Counted from the first letter of the stretch, positions 36,293-45,214 are shown. The stretch: 64,000 nucleotides of DNA from Psychrobacter immobilis (GCF_904846065.1 NZ_CAJGZV010000001.1:2666001-2730000); one strand, 5' to 3'. The notes: generated by a model from the letters alone, not told the origin. Numbers and translations: made by a program.

Positions 36293-36323
36293 AAAAAAAA
36301 GCCTCACAATAAAGTGAGGCTTT
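36293..36323 (-). terminator. terminator of the tRNA-Gly gene
   Basis: Perfect stem GCCTCAC/GTGAGGC with a 6-base loop; on the minus strand it is followed by eight T. Confidence 0.92.
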
Positions 36324-36344
36324 GATGCTTTTTCAAGCCATATT

Positions 36345-36419
36345 TGGAGCGGGAAAAGAGATTCGAACTCTCGACCCCAACCTTGGCAAGGTTATGCTCT
36401 ACCACTGAGCTATTCCCGC
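36345..36419 (-). tRNA. tRNA-Gly (anticodon GCC)
   Basis: The minus strand gives a full cloverleaf: acceptor GCGGGAA paired with TTCCCGC, D-arm with AGCTCAGTGGTAGAGC, anticodon stem-loop CCTTGCCAAGG carrying GCC, and T-arm GAGAGTTCGAATCTC. A discriminator T and an encoded CCA follow. A terminator lies just downstream; there is no neighbouring tRNA. Confidence 0.97.
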
Positions 36420-37080
36420 TGATTATCGAATTATTGTAGTGTTGTTAACAACAACTCCGTCTCGATAGGCTGGCTATTCTATCAGATATTCTAACCCTGT
36501 CAACCTTATTTTTAACGTTTATTTCCAATATTATGTCTTTAACTCGCTATTTATTGATGTAATTATCATAAATAATTGATTTAGAAATAATTATTTATTT
36601 TAAATAATATCAGTTATTTTTCAGAATAATGTTAAAAATCTAAAGCTCTGTCCTTGTAGGTAGTATCTCATTGCCTATGAGACTATTTTTTGACTGAGAT
36701 TTATGCCGCCTATCAAGTTTATAGACGTTAATAGCGAAAAATAGATTTGTTGGTGTCAACGTCCCTCTCACTTACAATCCTACGCTGTATTGTTACTTTT
36801 CCTGCATTGGTTTTGCCTTAGTAACATTATTATACTTATGCCTAATGACAGTTCGGGTAAAATTTTACTGTTGAGGTCGCGTAGCAAGGCATAGGTAGAA
36901 CATTAATAAAAAATTGCCTTACTTGCTGCTTTAACTCTTTATTCCACAAAAAAATTTAATACGAGTCATTTGAACGATAATCACTTTCACGACAACCGCT
37001 TTATTATTAATAGCCGCTTTGTTATTAACCGCCACTTTGTTCTATTTTACTTTTTATCATTTACAGCGAGGATGTTTATT
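36420..37080. other. 661-bp intergenic region with an isolated plus-strand terminator
   Basis: Contains the tRNA-Gly promoter at the left and the M48 gene promoter at the right. Between them is a hairpin plus T run with no annotated upstream gene (see 36661-36691). No protein frame is supported. Confidence 0.6.
36661..36691 (+). terminator. orphan plus-strand terminator-like hairpin
   Basis: TAGTaTCTCAT pairs with ATGAGACTA (one bulge, loop tgcct) and runs into TTTTTT. There is no plus-strand gene upstream before the tRNA, so it may end a small RNA. Confidence 0.5.
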
Positions 37081-37893
37081 ATGAAAAAATTACTGACCAG
37101 CACCGTGATGGCCGCTTCATTGTCGGCACTAGCACTGACAGGTTGTACCAGTACCACCAGTACTGGTGCCGTTGGCGTTGACCGTCAGCAGCTATTACTG
37201 GTTTCTAGTGAGCAAGTTTTGCAGCTGTCTGCACAGAGTTATGCCAAAACGTTGCAAGAAGCAAAAGCGCGCGGCGTGTTAGATACCAATAAGGCTCAGC
37301 TTAATCGCTTAAAGAACATTGCTAATCGTTTGGTCGGTCAGGTCGGCGTCTACCGTCCAGATGCGGCGAAATGGCAATGGGAAGTGCATACGATCAAATC
37401 TAATGAGCTGAATGCTTTTGTGGTGCCGGGTGGCAAAATCATGTTCTACTCGGGTATCATTGACCGCCTGAATCTCACCGATGACGAGATTGCGGCCATT
37501 ATGGGTCATGAGATGTCACATGCGCTGCGTGAGCACTCACGTGAACGTCTCTCACGCCAATATGCCACGCAGACTGGTATCGGCGTGGCTGCTAGCATCT
37601 TTGGACTGTCACAAGGTCAGGCTGAGCTAGCCAACGTCGCTGGTGATTTGGGTCTTAGCCGTCCGCACAGTCGCACACAAGAAGCTGAAGCCGATCAAAT
37701 TGGTCTAGAGTTAATGGCACGTGCTGGCTATAATCCGCAAGCAGCAGTTACCTTATGGCAAAAAATGCAAAGCGCGAGTCAAGGTGAGCCACCGCAGTTC
37801 TTAAGTACTCACCCGACCAGCAGCAACCGTATTGCTCAATTGCAATCGTTAATGCCTAAAGTGATGCCGCTTTATCAAAAAGCGCGCCGCTAA
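37081..37893 (+). CDS. M48-family lipoprotein metalloprotease (LoiP/BepA-like)
   Basis: Periplasmic zinc endopeptidase anchored as a lipoprotein. From ATG 37081 the signal MKKLLTSTVMAASLSALALT ends in a GC lipobox; the zinc motif is MGHEMSHALREHSRERLS (HExxH), and the third ligand is in RTQEAEADQIGLELMARAGY. A GAGG site nine bases upstream supports this start over one 111 bp earlier whose extra residues look random. The 270-residue length fits E. coli LoiP/YcaL rather than the TPR-bearing BepA. The likely role is quality control of envelope proteins. Confidence 0.93.
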   Translation: MKKLLTSTVMAASLSALALTGCTSTTSTGAVGVDRQQLLLVSSEQVLQLSAQSYAKTLQEAKARGVLDTNKAQLNRLKNIANRLVGQVGVYRPDAAKWQWEVHTIKSNELNAFVVPGGKIMFYSGIIDRLNLTDDEIAAIMGHEMSHALREHSRERLSRQYATQTGIGVAASIFGLSQGQAELANVAGDLGLSRPHSRTQEAEADQIGLELMARAGYNPQAAVTLWQKMQSASQGEPPQFLSTHPTSSNRIAQLQSLMPKVMPLYQKARR

Positions 37894-38262
37894 TGAAGTG
37901 ATTTGATTTCATGCTTTGAGTAAATGGCTGTTACTTATAATAATTGTTACTTATAAAAGCAGAGTACAGGTTATCAATCGTGCTCTGCTTTTTTTATGCT
38001 GATAGCTAACAGGTACCGCTACTTGCCATGACCAGCTATTATGTATCGTCATTAAAGACAGTATGTTAAAAAGAATATCTTTCATTGCTATATTTTTTAA
38101 AAACAGGATAGCTCAAAAGTTTAATCGCTTACAGGCACATGCCACTTAATAGCAGGCTTTACCGCTAATAGCGTCTGCTATAATGGGCATTATTTGCAAT
38201 TCACAAATTGCTAAGTATGATACCGCCAAGTACTATTAGGCAAAATATATGGAAAGATCATT
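37894..38262. other. intergenic region between the M48 gene and bolA
   Basis: Holds the M48 gene terminator at 37955-37995 and the bolA promoter region; nothing else recognised. Confidence 0.6.
37955..37995 (+). terminator. terminator of the M48 protease gene
   Basis: AAGCAGAGTAC pairs with GTGCTCTGCTT and is followed by TTTTT. Confidence 0.9.
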
Positions 38263-38586
38263 ATGAGTAAAACACCGACCGCTGATGCGCTCAATGCTGA
38301 GCTACAAGCGTTGCAGCCGCAACATATAGAATTGTTGAATGAGTCAATGAATCATTCTGGTTATTTTGATGGTAAAGAAAGCCATTTTAAGCTTACGATT
38401 GTTAGTGATGCTTTTGAAGGCAAAAGATTGGTCGCACGGCATCAGCTTGTATATGGACTGGCAAACTCCTTATTAACCTCGCAAGGTGGTCAAATCCATG
38501 CTTTAGCGATTCATGCTTACACCCCAATAGAATGGCAAGGTCAAAGCCCTGACAGTCCGTTATGTGCTGGACAAAACAAGGGCTAA
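38263..38586 (+). CDS. BolA-family protein
   Basis: A 107-residue protein with the BolA fold: an N-terminal helix (LQPQHIELLNESMNHS), strand HFKLTIVSDAFEGK with the conserved F-G region, RLVARHQLVYGL (RHR-like turn), then GGQIHALAIHAYTPIEW. The His in ALAIHAYT matches the ligand position used with monothiol glutaredoxins to hold a [2Fe-2S] cluster. It is followed 92 bp later by a SirB2 gene. It could be BolA itself or a YrbA/IbaG-like paralogue. Confidence 0.9.
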   Translation: MSKTPTADALNAELQALQPQHIELLNESMNHSGYFDGKESHFKLTIVSDAFEGKRLVARHQLVYGLANSLLTSQGGQIHALAIHAYTPIEWQGQSPDSPLCAGQNKG

Positions 38587-38678
38587 TAACGAACTATTGC
38601 GAAGATAGTGTTTTCCATACCATAATTATATGTAACCAGTAAGCGCTGAAACTGCACCTTTAAAGGAAATAATATCTC

Positions 38679-39038
38679 ATGAAACATCTACATATGCTCA
38701 TGGCTGTATTGCTCATTGCACTGTTTTTATATCAAAGCTATTTGGTATTAAGCTCAAACAAGCAAGCGCCACGCGTGGTCAAAATCTCTTCGCACATTCT
38801 CTATGCCCTCATTATTGTGTCAGGGGCAGTCATGCTAATGCAGCTGATGAGTGCCAATGCACCCATACAATGGGTATTCGCAAAAGTAATCTTACTCGTT
38901 GCGGCTATCAGTGCCAGTATCAAAGCGTTCAATAATAACGCCACATCTAGCCAAAGAAAAACCGGTATTCTTATTGCTGGAGCGGCATATCTGGGCATTG
39001 TGGTACTTGCCTTTGCTAAACCTGGCAACTTATCTTAA
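38679..39038 (+). CDS. SirB2-family membrane protein
   Basis: A 119-residue protein with four hydrophobic helices. The pattern KHLHMLMAVLLIALFLYQSY, then VVKISSHILYALIIVSGAVML, matches the SirB family of small inner-membrane proteins of unknown biochemical role. An AAAGGAAA site precedes the ATG. It is probably cotranscribed with the BolA gene. Confidence 0.88.
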   Translation: MKHLHMLMAVLLIALFLYQSYLVLSSNKQAPRVVKISSHILYALIIVSGAVMLMQLMSANAPIQWVFAKVILLVAAISASIKAFNNNATSSQRKTGILIAGAAYLGIVVLAFAKPGNLS

Positions 39039-39185
39039 TAAACATATCATATTTTGATTGCACAAATACTTATATTACTAGCATTAAAAATATTTAATAA
39101 TTGCTATATTTTCAATATCTTAATCCCATTATTTTTGCTATCTTACATAAATACAATCGCCTCAACCTAGCCTAATGGAGCCACT

Positions 39186-39587
39186 ATGAAAACTCTTACT
39201 GCAGCGACACTACTGGCGACAGCTGGCATTTTTGGTCTCTCAGGCTGTGCCTCGACGGGCAATGTCACGCCACAATATGTGCCGCCAAGCACGTATCAAA
39301 GTTACGATTGCCAAGCCCTTAGTCAAGAATATAACCGCGTCAATCGCTATGTCGACGCGGCGCGCAACGAGCAATCAACTTTATCCGCCTCAGGTGTCGG
39401 GGTTGGGGTTTCTGCGGGACGTTGGGGCATCTCCCCTAATATCAGTTTTGGCGTTGGCAAAAGCAACAATACCAAGGCGCGCGATGCAAAATTATCACGG
39501 CTCTACGGCGAGCGTGATGCCATCATTCAATCCGCCCGCATTCAGCGTTGTAGCTTTGCCAATGGTGTTAAGATTTATGGCGAGTAA
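39186..39587 (+). CDS. small lipoprotein of unknown function
   Basis: A 133-residue precursor with a lipoprotein signal ending LSGCAS (Cys at about residue 21). The mature part has an Asn/Arg-rich helix (YDCQALSQEYNRVNRYVDAA), a Gly/Ser stretch (SASGVGVGVSAGRWGISPNI), and a terminal helix ending QSARIQRCSFANG. Two mature Cys could form a disulfide. Similar short lipoproteins occur in related bacteria; no function is known. Confidence 0.8.
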   Translation: MKTLTAATLLATAGIFGLSGCASTGNVTPQYVPPSTYQSYDCQALSQEYNRVNRYVDAARNEQSTLSASGVGVGVSAGRWGISPNISFGVGKSNNTKARDAKLSRLYGERDAIIQSARIQRCSFANGVKIYGE

Positions 39588-39635
39588 TCACTAATACTTA
39601 ATTAAGCAGTATTGACTGGATAAGATCATTTAATT

Positions 39636-40757
39636 ATGAATAACCTTCATACGCACTATGATACCTTAATGGTTTCTAGATATGCTTCTCCAGAAGTTAT
39701 ACGAGCTGCTTTTAAATCTTTATCTCAAAAATATCATCCGGATAAGAATAATCATCCAGATGCCGATCGTATCATGCAACAATTTAATGAGTCATATAAG
39801 ATATTATCTGATCCTATAGAGCGTAGTAAATATGACAAATTATTAAATGAATATGCACGTAGCTCTAATGATAAAAATAAGTATGATCATGCTAGAACAA
39901 GCAACCATTCAGACAGAAAAAATAAAGTAGTCGTGATTAATATTCCAGACTCTGTATCGTTTAGTCGCTTAAAAGATTACTTAAGTCATTTTTCATCTAA
40001 AATAAAACCTTTATTAATCAAAGCATTTAAAATCATATTTTATATAGCTGTTTTAATATTTTTAATAAATATATTTTTCTCTTATATTGACGGCTCTAGT
40101 GAATATAATGCAGCAGAAGACTTAAGTGATGCACAAAGAGAAGTAGCAGATGCTATGCAAGAGTTAAATGAAGCTTCTGAAGACTACGAAGAGTATTCCT
40201 ACCCAACTGATACATCAGAATATGTAGCTGCCCAAGCAGTTGCTGATGCTGAACGAGATATAGCTATAGCTGATGCTCAACCAATTGAGCAAGGAATGGC
40301 TGATATATCAGTTGATGAAGATTATATATCCAATAACGATATGTCCTCTTACAAAAATTATGCGCCTAATGGCGAACCCTACCCTGCTTCAGCAGGCTAT
40401 GTAGCTGGCTACCCACGACTTAATAACAATGGCGCATCTATCCTTACTATCGACAACAGCAGAAATACTGAGGCTGTTTTCGGAAAACTTTACTATTTAG
40501 ATGGCTCAAAACTTGAAGCTGTGCGTTACTTCTATATTCCAGGAGGTGGTGGACTCAACCTTCGTGACATCAGCCCTGGGAACTACGATGTTCGCTATAA
40601 GGATCTTCAGAATGGTTCTATATCTAAATCTGAGACTATTCTTATGGAAGAATATGAAGATTATGATAGTTTAAGATTTAGTGAAATAACTATGACATTA
40701 TATAAAGTTTCAAACGGCAATATGCAAACTTATTCAATTCCAGAAAGTGAATTCTAG
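39636..40757 (+). CDS. membrane-anchored J-domain protein with a C-terminal extracytoplasmic-type domain
   Basis: A 373-residue protein. An N-terminal J domain (4-72) has the HPD triad in QKYHPDKNNHP and ends FNESYKILSDPIERSKYD. A basic linker precedes one transmembrane helix (about 125-147), then an acidic helical stretch (about 155-230, Ala/Glu/Asp-rich), and a beta-rich C-terminal domain (about 260-373: ASILTIDNSRNTEAVFGKLY, YFYIPGGGGLNLRDISPG, NYDVRYKDLQNG). The J domain should recruit cytoplasmic DnaK. The gene is distinctly AT-richer than its neighbours, which suggests horizontal acquisition. A terminator follows. Confidence 0.85.
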   Translation: MNNLHTHYDTLMVSRYASPEVIRAAFKSLSQKYHPDKNNHPDADRIMQQFNESYKILSDPIERSKYDKLLNEYARSSNDKNKYDHARTSNHSDRKNKVVVINIPDSVSFSRLKDYLSHFSSKIKPLLIKAFKIIFYIAVLIFLINIFFSYIDGSSEYNAAEDLSDAQREVADAMQELNEASEDYEEYSYPTDTSEYVAAQAVADAERDIAIADAQPIEQGMADISVDEDYISNNDMSSYKNYAPNGEPYPASAGYVAGYPRLNNNGASILTIDNSRNTEAVFGKLYYLDGSKLEAVRYFYIPGGGGLNLRDISPGNYDVRYKDLQNGSISKSETILMEEYEDYDSLRFSEITMTLYKVSNGNMQTYSIPESEF

Positions 40758-40777
40758 TTTCGCCTATATTAAATTCC

Positions 40778-40815
40778 AAAAAAAGCCAATACGCGATAAA
40801 CGTATTGGCTTTTTG
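40778..40815. terminator. bidirectional terminator between the J-domain gene and trxC
   Basis: AAAAGCCAATACG pairs perfectly with CGTATTGGCTTTT around cgataaa minus the paired ends; A and T runs on both sides. Confidence 0.92.
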
Positions 40816-40864
40816 CTAGGTTCAATAAAGTCAGACTTATAAAGTAGCATTTATCGCACAAAAA

Positions 40865-41299
40865 CTACTTCAAACTTTGTACCCACTGAACAATTTGATC
40901 GCTAGGTAATGCACCTGACTGCCGTGCTATCTCTCTACCATTTTTAAAAGCTACCATGGTTGGCAAACTGCGAATATTATAAGGTGCCGCCGCTTGCTCA
41001 TATTTATCGGTTTGTATTTTGGCAAAAACCACTTGTGGCAGTTGCGCCGCTGCGGCTTTAAACTGCGGTGCCATCATTAGACACGGCTGACACCAACTCG
41101 CCCAAAAATCAACGATGGTCAAGACCTCATTTTTCTGAATGACTTTACGAACCGTTTGGGCGTTTAGTTCATGAGGACTCCTCGTTAATAACGGCTGACC
41201 ACATTTGCCACAATTTGGCGCAGCACTAAGTTTGGCTGCTGGTATGCGGTTGGTTGCCTGACAATGTGGGCAGACCAGATGAGAGTTTTGCTCACTCAT
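40865..41299 (-). CDS. trxC: thioredoxin 2
   Basis: Zinc-containing thioredoxin of 144 residues. The N-terminal zinc finger has two CxxC pairs (VCPHCQ and CGKCGQP), and the active site is FWASWCQPCLMMAPQF. That site reads WCQPC rather than the usual WCGPC, so redox potential or partner choice may differ. The cis-proline is in NIRSLPTMVAFKNG. Start 41299 is set by an AGGAG site eight bases upstream; a longer frame to 41353 lacks one. It lies next to a sulfide/persulfide gene group. Confidence 0.92.
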   Translation of the reverse strand: MSEQNSHLVCPHCQATNRIPAAKLSAAPNCGKCGQPLLTRSPHELNAQTVRKVIQKNEVLTIVDFWASWCQPCLMMAPQFKAAAAQLPQVVFAKIQTDKYEQAAAPYNIRSLPTMVAFKNGREIARQSGALPSDQIVQWVQSLK

Positions 41300-41396
41300 T
41301 ATAAGACTCCTATACAAGTAGCATGGGTGTTGGTCGATCAAAGTATTCAACACCCATGCTTGATTATGTATTTATGACAATAAATCTAGCGATTTT

Positions 41397-41579
41397 TTAA
41401 CGCTTGCAGGTATTCATCCCAAGCATTTTATACAAAGGACAAAAGCGGAAGAGTCCTGTGAGTAAAGGCACTAAGCCAATCACGCCCCACCAGCTTTGAA
41501 AATACAAACCCAAGCCGATAATCACAACACCCGCGATAATACGTAGTAAACGCTCTGTACTGCCGATATTAATTTCCAT
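41397..41579 (-). CDS. DUF2892 (YgaP-type) small membrane protein
   Basis: A 60-residue protein: NIGSTERLLRIIAGVVIIGL followed by WWGVIGLVPLLTGLFRFCPLY and ending MLGMNTCKR. This is the DUF2892 two-helix domain otherwise found C-terminal to rhodanese in YgaP. Its place beside an ETHE1-like dioxygenase is a common arrangement in bacterial sulfide and thiosulfate detoxification loci. Confidence 0.9.
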   Translation of the reverse strand: MEINIGSTERLLRIIAGVVIIGLGLYFQSWWGVIGLVPLLTGLFRFCPLYKMLGMNTCKR

Positions 41580-41745
41580 GGTTCAATCCTTAAGTGTGAA
41601 GGCTCAATGGTAAAGGAGTAATATAGCCATGTGTTTACGGTAAAGACTGGCATTATGATGGCTTATACTCGTATTGTGCTTACGTAACGTTAGGCATGTT
41701 TATAATGTTTGCTTCTTCTGATGTCTACTTATCCTGATATCTGTC

Positions 41746-42618
41746 TTATTGCCCAAGTACATTAATCGGTACTTTGAGATAACGGGTACCATTGTCTTCT
41801 GGCTCTGGGAAATGACCTGCATCGATGTTTACTTGTACCGATGGAATAATGAGACGCGGCATGTCAAGAGTGGCATCGCGGCGCTCACGCATTTGCACAA
41901 ACTCTGCTTCATTGATGCCATCTTTGACATGGATATTGCCCAGTTTTTGTGCAGCGACAGTCGTGGTTGGACAGTGCTGACGACCCTTGCTTGGATAATC
42001 ATGGCACAGATATATTATCGTATCTTCAGGGAGCGCAAGGAGCTTCTTGATTGAGTGGTACAGCGTCTTGGCATCCCCACCTGGAAAATCACAGCGAGCC
42101 GTCCCGACATCAGGAGCAAATAAAGTATCACCAACAAAGACCACGGTCTTTTCATCATCAGTAGCAATATAGGCCATATCTGCCGGCGTATGACCTGGTA
42201 CATACATGACCGTAATAGTAATATTGCCAAGCGCCAAAGTATCGCCCTCATCCGTTAGAATATCGAACTGGCTGGCATCGGTGCGAAAGCTGGTATCAAA
42301 GTTGAATATTTGCTTAAATATTTTTTGCACTTCGGTGATATGTTGACCGATTACCAACTGCCCGCCAAGTGTGTCTTTGACATGTATCGCGGCGGATATA
42401 TGGTCAGCATGCGCATGAGTCTCTATGATGTAAACCAGCTCCCAACCATGCTCGCGGACGAACCCTATCACCTCATCGACGCTAGTAGTACTCGTGCGCC
42501 CTGACTTAGCATCAAAATCCAACACAGGATCGATGATGGCACAGACTTGTTGTTGAACGTCCGCGAGTACGTGAGTATAAGTTTCTGTGTCGCTATGTAA
42601 GAATGAATGAACTTGCAT
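41746..42618 (-). CDS. MBL-fold persulfide dioxygenase-like hydrolase (ETHE1/Blh type)
   Basis: A 290-residue metallo-beta-lactamase-fold protein. The metal motif ETHAHADHISAA (HxHxDH) is followed by YVPGHTPADMAYIA, FVGDTLFAPDVGTARCDFPG and LCHDYPSKGR. The GHTP and DYP loops and mononuclear-iron ligand set match the ETHE1/SdoA/Blh group that oxidises glutathione persulfide to sulfite. The neighbouring ArsR gene is divergent, and a SulP transporter and two TIGR01244 proteins follow; this supports a persulfide detoxification role. Confidence 0.88.
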   Translation of the reverse strand: MQVHSFLHSDTETYTHVLADVQQQVCAIIDPVLDFDAKSGRTSTTSVDEVIGFVREHGWELVYIIETHAHADHISAAIHVKDTLGGQLVIGQHITEVQKIFKQIFNFDTSFRTDASQFDILTDEGDTLALGNITITVMYVPGHTPADMAYIATDDEKTVVFVGDTLFAPDVGTARCDFPGGDAKTLYHSIKKLLALPEDTIIYLCHDYPSKGRQHCPTTTVAAQKLGNIHVKDGINEAEFVQMRERRDATLDMPRLIIPSVQVNIDAGHFPEPEDNGTRYLKVPINVLGQ

Positions 42619-42876
42619 GGCTACCTCTTTGCTTTTAGATGAATATTTTATTTTTTGATAAATTGTTCAGTATAATATGCACCGGCTTCAGCTTATCGTA
42701 TTGACCGCCACATATTTATCAACGATGCATACCAATATAGCAACGATTTAACATTTTATCAATTTATATAATGTAAATAATGATAACTTGCTATCCGTGG
42801 CAATATCATTGATAATTAATCCTATCTTAGCTATTAATCCTAAATTTTTTATTATGTCTTATATAAGGAGCTTGCT

Positions 42877-43266
42877 CTGACTACTTCTACTTCAGCATTG
42901 AGCACCTCGACTACTAGCATTGATGATGCGTCATCTAGCGTAGCAGACTTTGCCCCTAAAGACCTTGCTGAGCAAATGCAGCAAGCGTCCATGCAAGCCA
43001 GCCAACTATTAAAGTCGCTTTCACATCCGGATCGCTTATTACTCTTATGTCAGTTGACTCAAGGAGAGTATTGCGTCAGCGAGCTTGAAAGCTTAGTCGG
43101 TGTTGGTCAGCCAAGCTTGTCACAGCAGCTTGGGATTCTACGCAAAGATGCGCTGGTGACGACCCGCCGCGAAGGTAAGCAAATTTATTATAGTATTGCC
43201 AGCGACGATGCCTTGGCGGTGTTACATTTGTTGTATGAACGCTTTTGTGCCAAAACTGACAGCTAG
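42877..43266 (+). CDS. ArsR-family repressor (BigR/SqrR-like context), non-ATG start
   Basis: A winged-helix repressor of about 130 residues. The recognition region is LVGVGQPSLSQQLGILRKDA and the wing is LVTTRREGKQIYYSIAS. Cys in LLLCQLTQGEYCVSELE sit at the positions used by persulfide-sensing BigR/SqrR. No in-frame ATG precedes the domain. CTG at 42877 has AAGGAG six bases upstream; TTG at 42898 is the alternative. It is divergent from the MBL dioxygenase gene and upstream of the SulP gene, so it probably controls both in response to sulfide or persulfide. Confidence 0.87.
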   Translation: MTTSTSALSTSTTSIDDASSSVADFAPKDLAEQMQQASMQASQLLKSLSHPDRLLLLCQLTQGEYCVSELESLVGVGQPSLSQQLGILRKDALVTTRREGKQIYYSIASDDALAVLHLLYERFCAKTDS

Positions 43267-43376
43267 TTTGTTGGCTTGAGTTTTTAGCATCACTTGTTAG
43301 CGTCATTTTTCAGCATAACTTTATGAATTTAGCGCTTGGCTGTATTTAACCTTTTCTTTTATTCAATTTTTTCTAC

Positions 43377-43484
43377 TATAGTCGGTTCAATATAGTTTAG
43401 ATACTAGGAAGGCGAGCGAAAGTACTACAAATAGTAGACTAAGCGAGCCTGACACCGGATCTGATTTATATAGGATTGACTATA
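43377..43484. mobile_element. 108-bp MITE-like repeat with TATAGTC inverted ends
   Basis: The left end TATAGTCGGTTCAATATAG and the right end, read as complement TATAGTCAATCCTATATA, are imperfect inverted repeats. The interior (GGCGAGCGAAAGTACTAC ... TAGTAGACTAAGCGAGCC) is itself partly palindromic. It is non-coding and lies just upstream of the SulP gene. I infer a MITE from structure only; one copy is in the window. Confidence 0.6.
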
Positions 43485-43504
43485 TATTGTGATGACATAT
43501 TGCT

Positions 43505-45214
43505 ATGCCTTCTATCGCCGCTCGTCTGATTCCTGCTTGGTTGCGTCAATACCAGCTGTCTGCCTTGCCAACTGACGTTGTTGCTGGGTTGGTGGTTGGG
43601 GTGCTCGTCATTCCGCAAAGCTTAGGTTATGCGGTATTGGCAGGATTACCACCCGTCTATGGACTCTACGCGGCCATCGTTCCCGTGCTGGTCTATGCAT
43701 GGATAGGCTCGAGTAATGTGCAAGCAGTAGGGCCTGTCGCTATTACTGCGATTATGACAGCCAGCAGCCTGCATCCTTATGCTACAGAGGGTACTCAGCA
43801 GTATATATTGATGGCAAGTTTGCTGTCATTGATGGTTGGTACAATGTTATGGCTAGCAGGGCGGCTCAAACTTGGCTGGATTATGCAGTTTATCAGTCGC
43901 GGCGTTTCAGCAGGCTTTATCAGTGGTGCAGCCGTATTAATTTTTATCAGTCAGCTTAAATATCTGACCGCGATTCCTATTGCGGGAAATAACTTAATCG
44001 GTTATCTATCAAGCATGCAAATTTATGCACGCCAGCTACATCCACTAACCTTAGTTATTGGCGTCATTGCTTTTGCACTGTTGGTGGCCAATCGCTACGG
44101 TAGCAAATGGCTATGGAAATCTTGGTTATCAGCGTCTTATGCCAAATGGGCTGAGCGACTGTTTCCGCTTATTTTGCTCGGTATTGCGATTGTTTTGAGC
44201 ATCAGCTTACACTGGACCACGAACGGCGTGGCCACGATTGGGAATATTCCACAAGGCTTACCAACCTTTACTCTGCCCTATGTACCAGACTTCGATGAAG
44301 CGCTGAATTTATTACCTAGCGCAGGTTTGATGGCATTGATTATCTTTGTCTCTAGCAGCTCCGTCGCCAGCAACTATGCACGCCTGCGCGGTGAGGCTTT
44401 TAACGCCAATAGTGAGCTGACTGGACTGGGGCTTGCCAATATGGCAGGTGGGTTCTTTCAAAGCTTTACCGTCGCTGGTGGCTTTTCGCGCACCGCTATC
44501 AATGCCGACTCAGGTGCCAAAACACCAGTTGCAAGTTTAGTAACCGTGCTGGTCATGATTGCTGCTTTAATCGCTTTTGGCAATGTACTCGCACCACTTC
44601 CCTATGCTTTATTGGGTGCAACCATCATGGCATCGATCATCGGTCTCATTGATATGGCAACCTTGAAATCGGCATGGCAACGCGACCGTCTAGATGCAGC
44701 CAGCTTTTTGGCGGCATTCATCGGCGTATTGATATTTGGATTAAATACTGGCTTGGTAATTGGTTTGATGGTGTCGTTTGCTAGCCTCATTTGGCAATCG
44801 AGTAAACCGCACGTCGCTGTGGTTGGTCAGCTAGCTGGCACAGGGCATTTTCGCAATATAAACCGTCACGATGTGGTGACCTTTAGCAACTTATTGATGC
44901 TGCGTATCGATGAGAGCTTATTTTTTGGCAATAGTGAATCCGTCCATCGTAGGGTCATACAAGCCACTCAGCAATATCCAGAAGCACATGAGGTCATACT
45001 CATTATGTCAGCGGTCAATCACATTGACCTGACCGGACAAGAAATGCTTATCAGTCTTAATCAAGAGCTGTTGAACCAAAACAAACATTTAAACTTTAGC
45101 TTTATTAAAGGGCCAGTAATGGACATCATCGAGCATACTCCGGTCATTACCACCCTCTCAGGTCAAGTTTATTTAAGCACGATGGATGCGGTAAATGCGC
45201 TAAAGGATGTCTAA
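43505..45214 (+). CDS. SulP-family anion transporter with STAS domain
   Basis: A 569-residue inner-membrane transporter. It has about 12-14 membrane segments, with the SulP signatures DVVAGLVVGVLVIPQSLGYA, LPPVYGLYAAIVP and NMAGGFFQSFTVAGGFSRTA, and a cytoplasmic STAS domain in the last 130 residues (ILIMSAVNHIDLTGQEMLIS). Likely substrates are sulfate or a related anion; its neighbours in sulfur oxidation suggest export or uptake of sulfite or sulfate. A MITE-like repeat ends 20 bp before its ATG, so the promoter may be within or beyond it. Confidence 0.93.
   Translation: MPSIAARLIPAWLRQYQLSALPTDVVAGLVVGVLVIPQSLGYAVLAGLPPVYGLYAAIVPVLVYAWIGSSNVQAVGPVAITAIMTASSLHPYATEGTQQYILMASLLSLMVGTMLWLAGRLKLGWIMQFISRGVSAGFISGAAVLIFISQLKYLTAIPIAGNNLIGYLSSMQIYARQLHPLTLVIGVIAFALLVANRYGSKWLWKSWLSASYAKWAERLFPLILLGIAIVLSISLHWTTNGVATIGNIPQGLPTFTLPYVPDFDEALNLLPSAGLMALIIFVSSSSVASNYARLRGEAFNANSELTGLGLANMAGGFFQSFTVAGGFSRTAINADSGAKTPVASLVTVLVMIAALIAFGNVLAPLPYALLGATIMASIIGLIDMATLKSAWQRDRLDAASFLAAFIGVLIFGLNTGLVIGLMVSFASLIWQSSKPHVAVVGQLAGTGHFRNINRHDVVTFSNLLMLRIDESLFFGNSESVHRRVIQATQQYPEAHEVILIMSAVNHIDLTGQEMLISLNQELLNQNKHLNFSFIKGPVMDIIEHTPVITTLSGQVYLSTMDAVNALKDV

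Noticed and set aside
38961..39185. Possible promoter elements or operator before the small lipoprotein gene
   Set aside because: Only generic AT-rich sequence; no hexamers at convincing spacing.
42700..42876. Imperfect inverted repeat (ATTTAACATTTTAT with ATATAATGTAAAT) as an ArsR operator
   Set aside because: The arms need a one-base gap to align and AT-rich sequence gives such matches by chance; not called as a feature.
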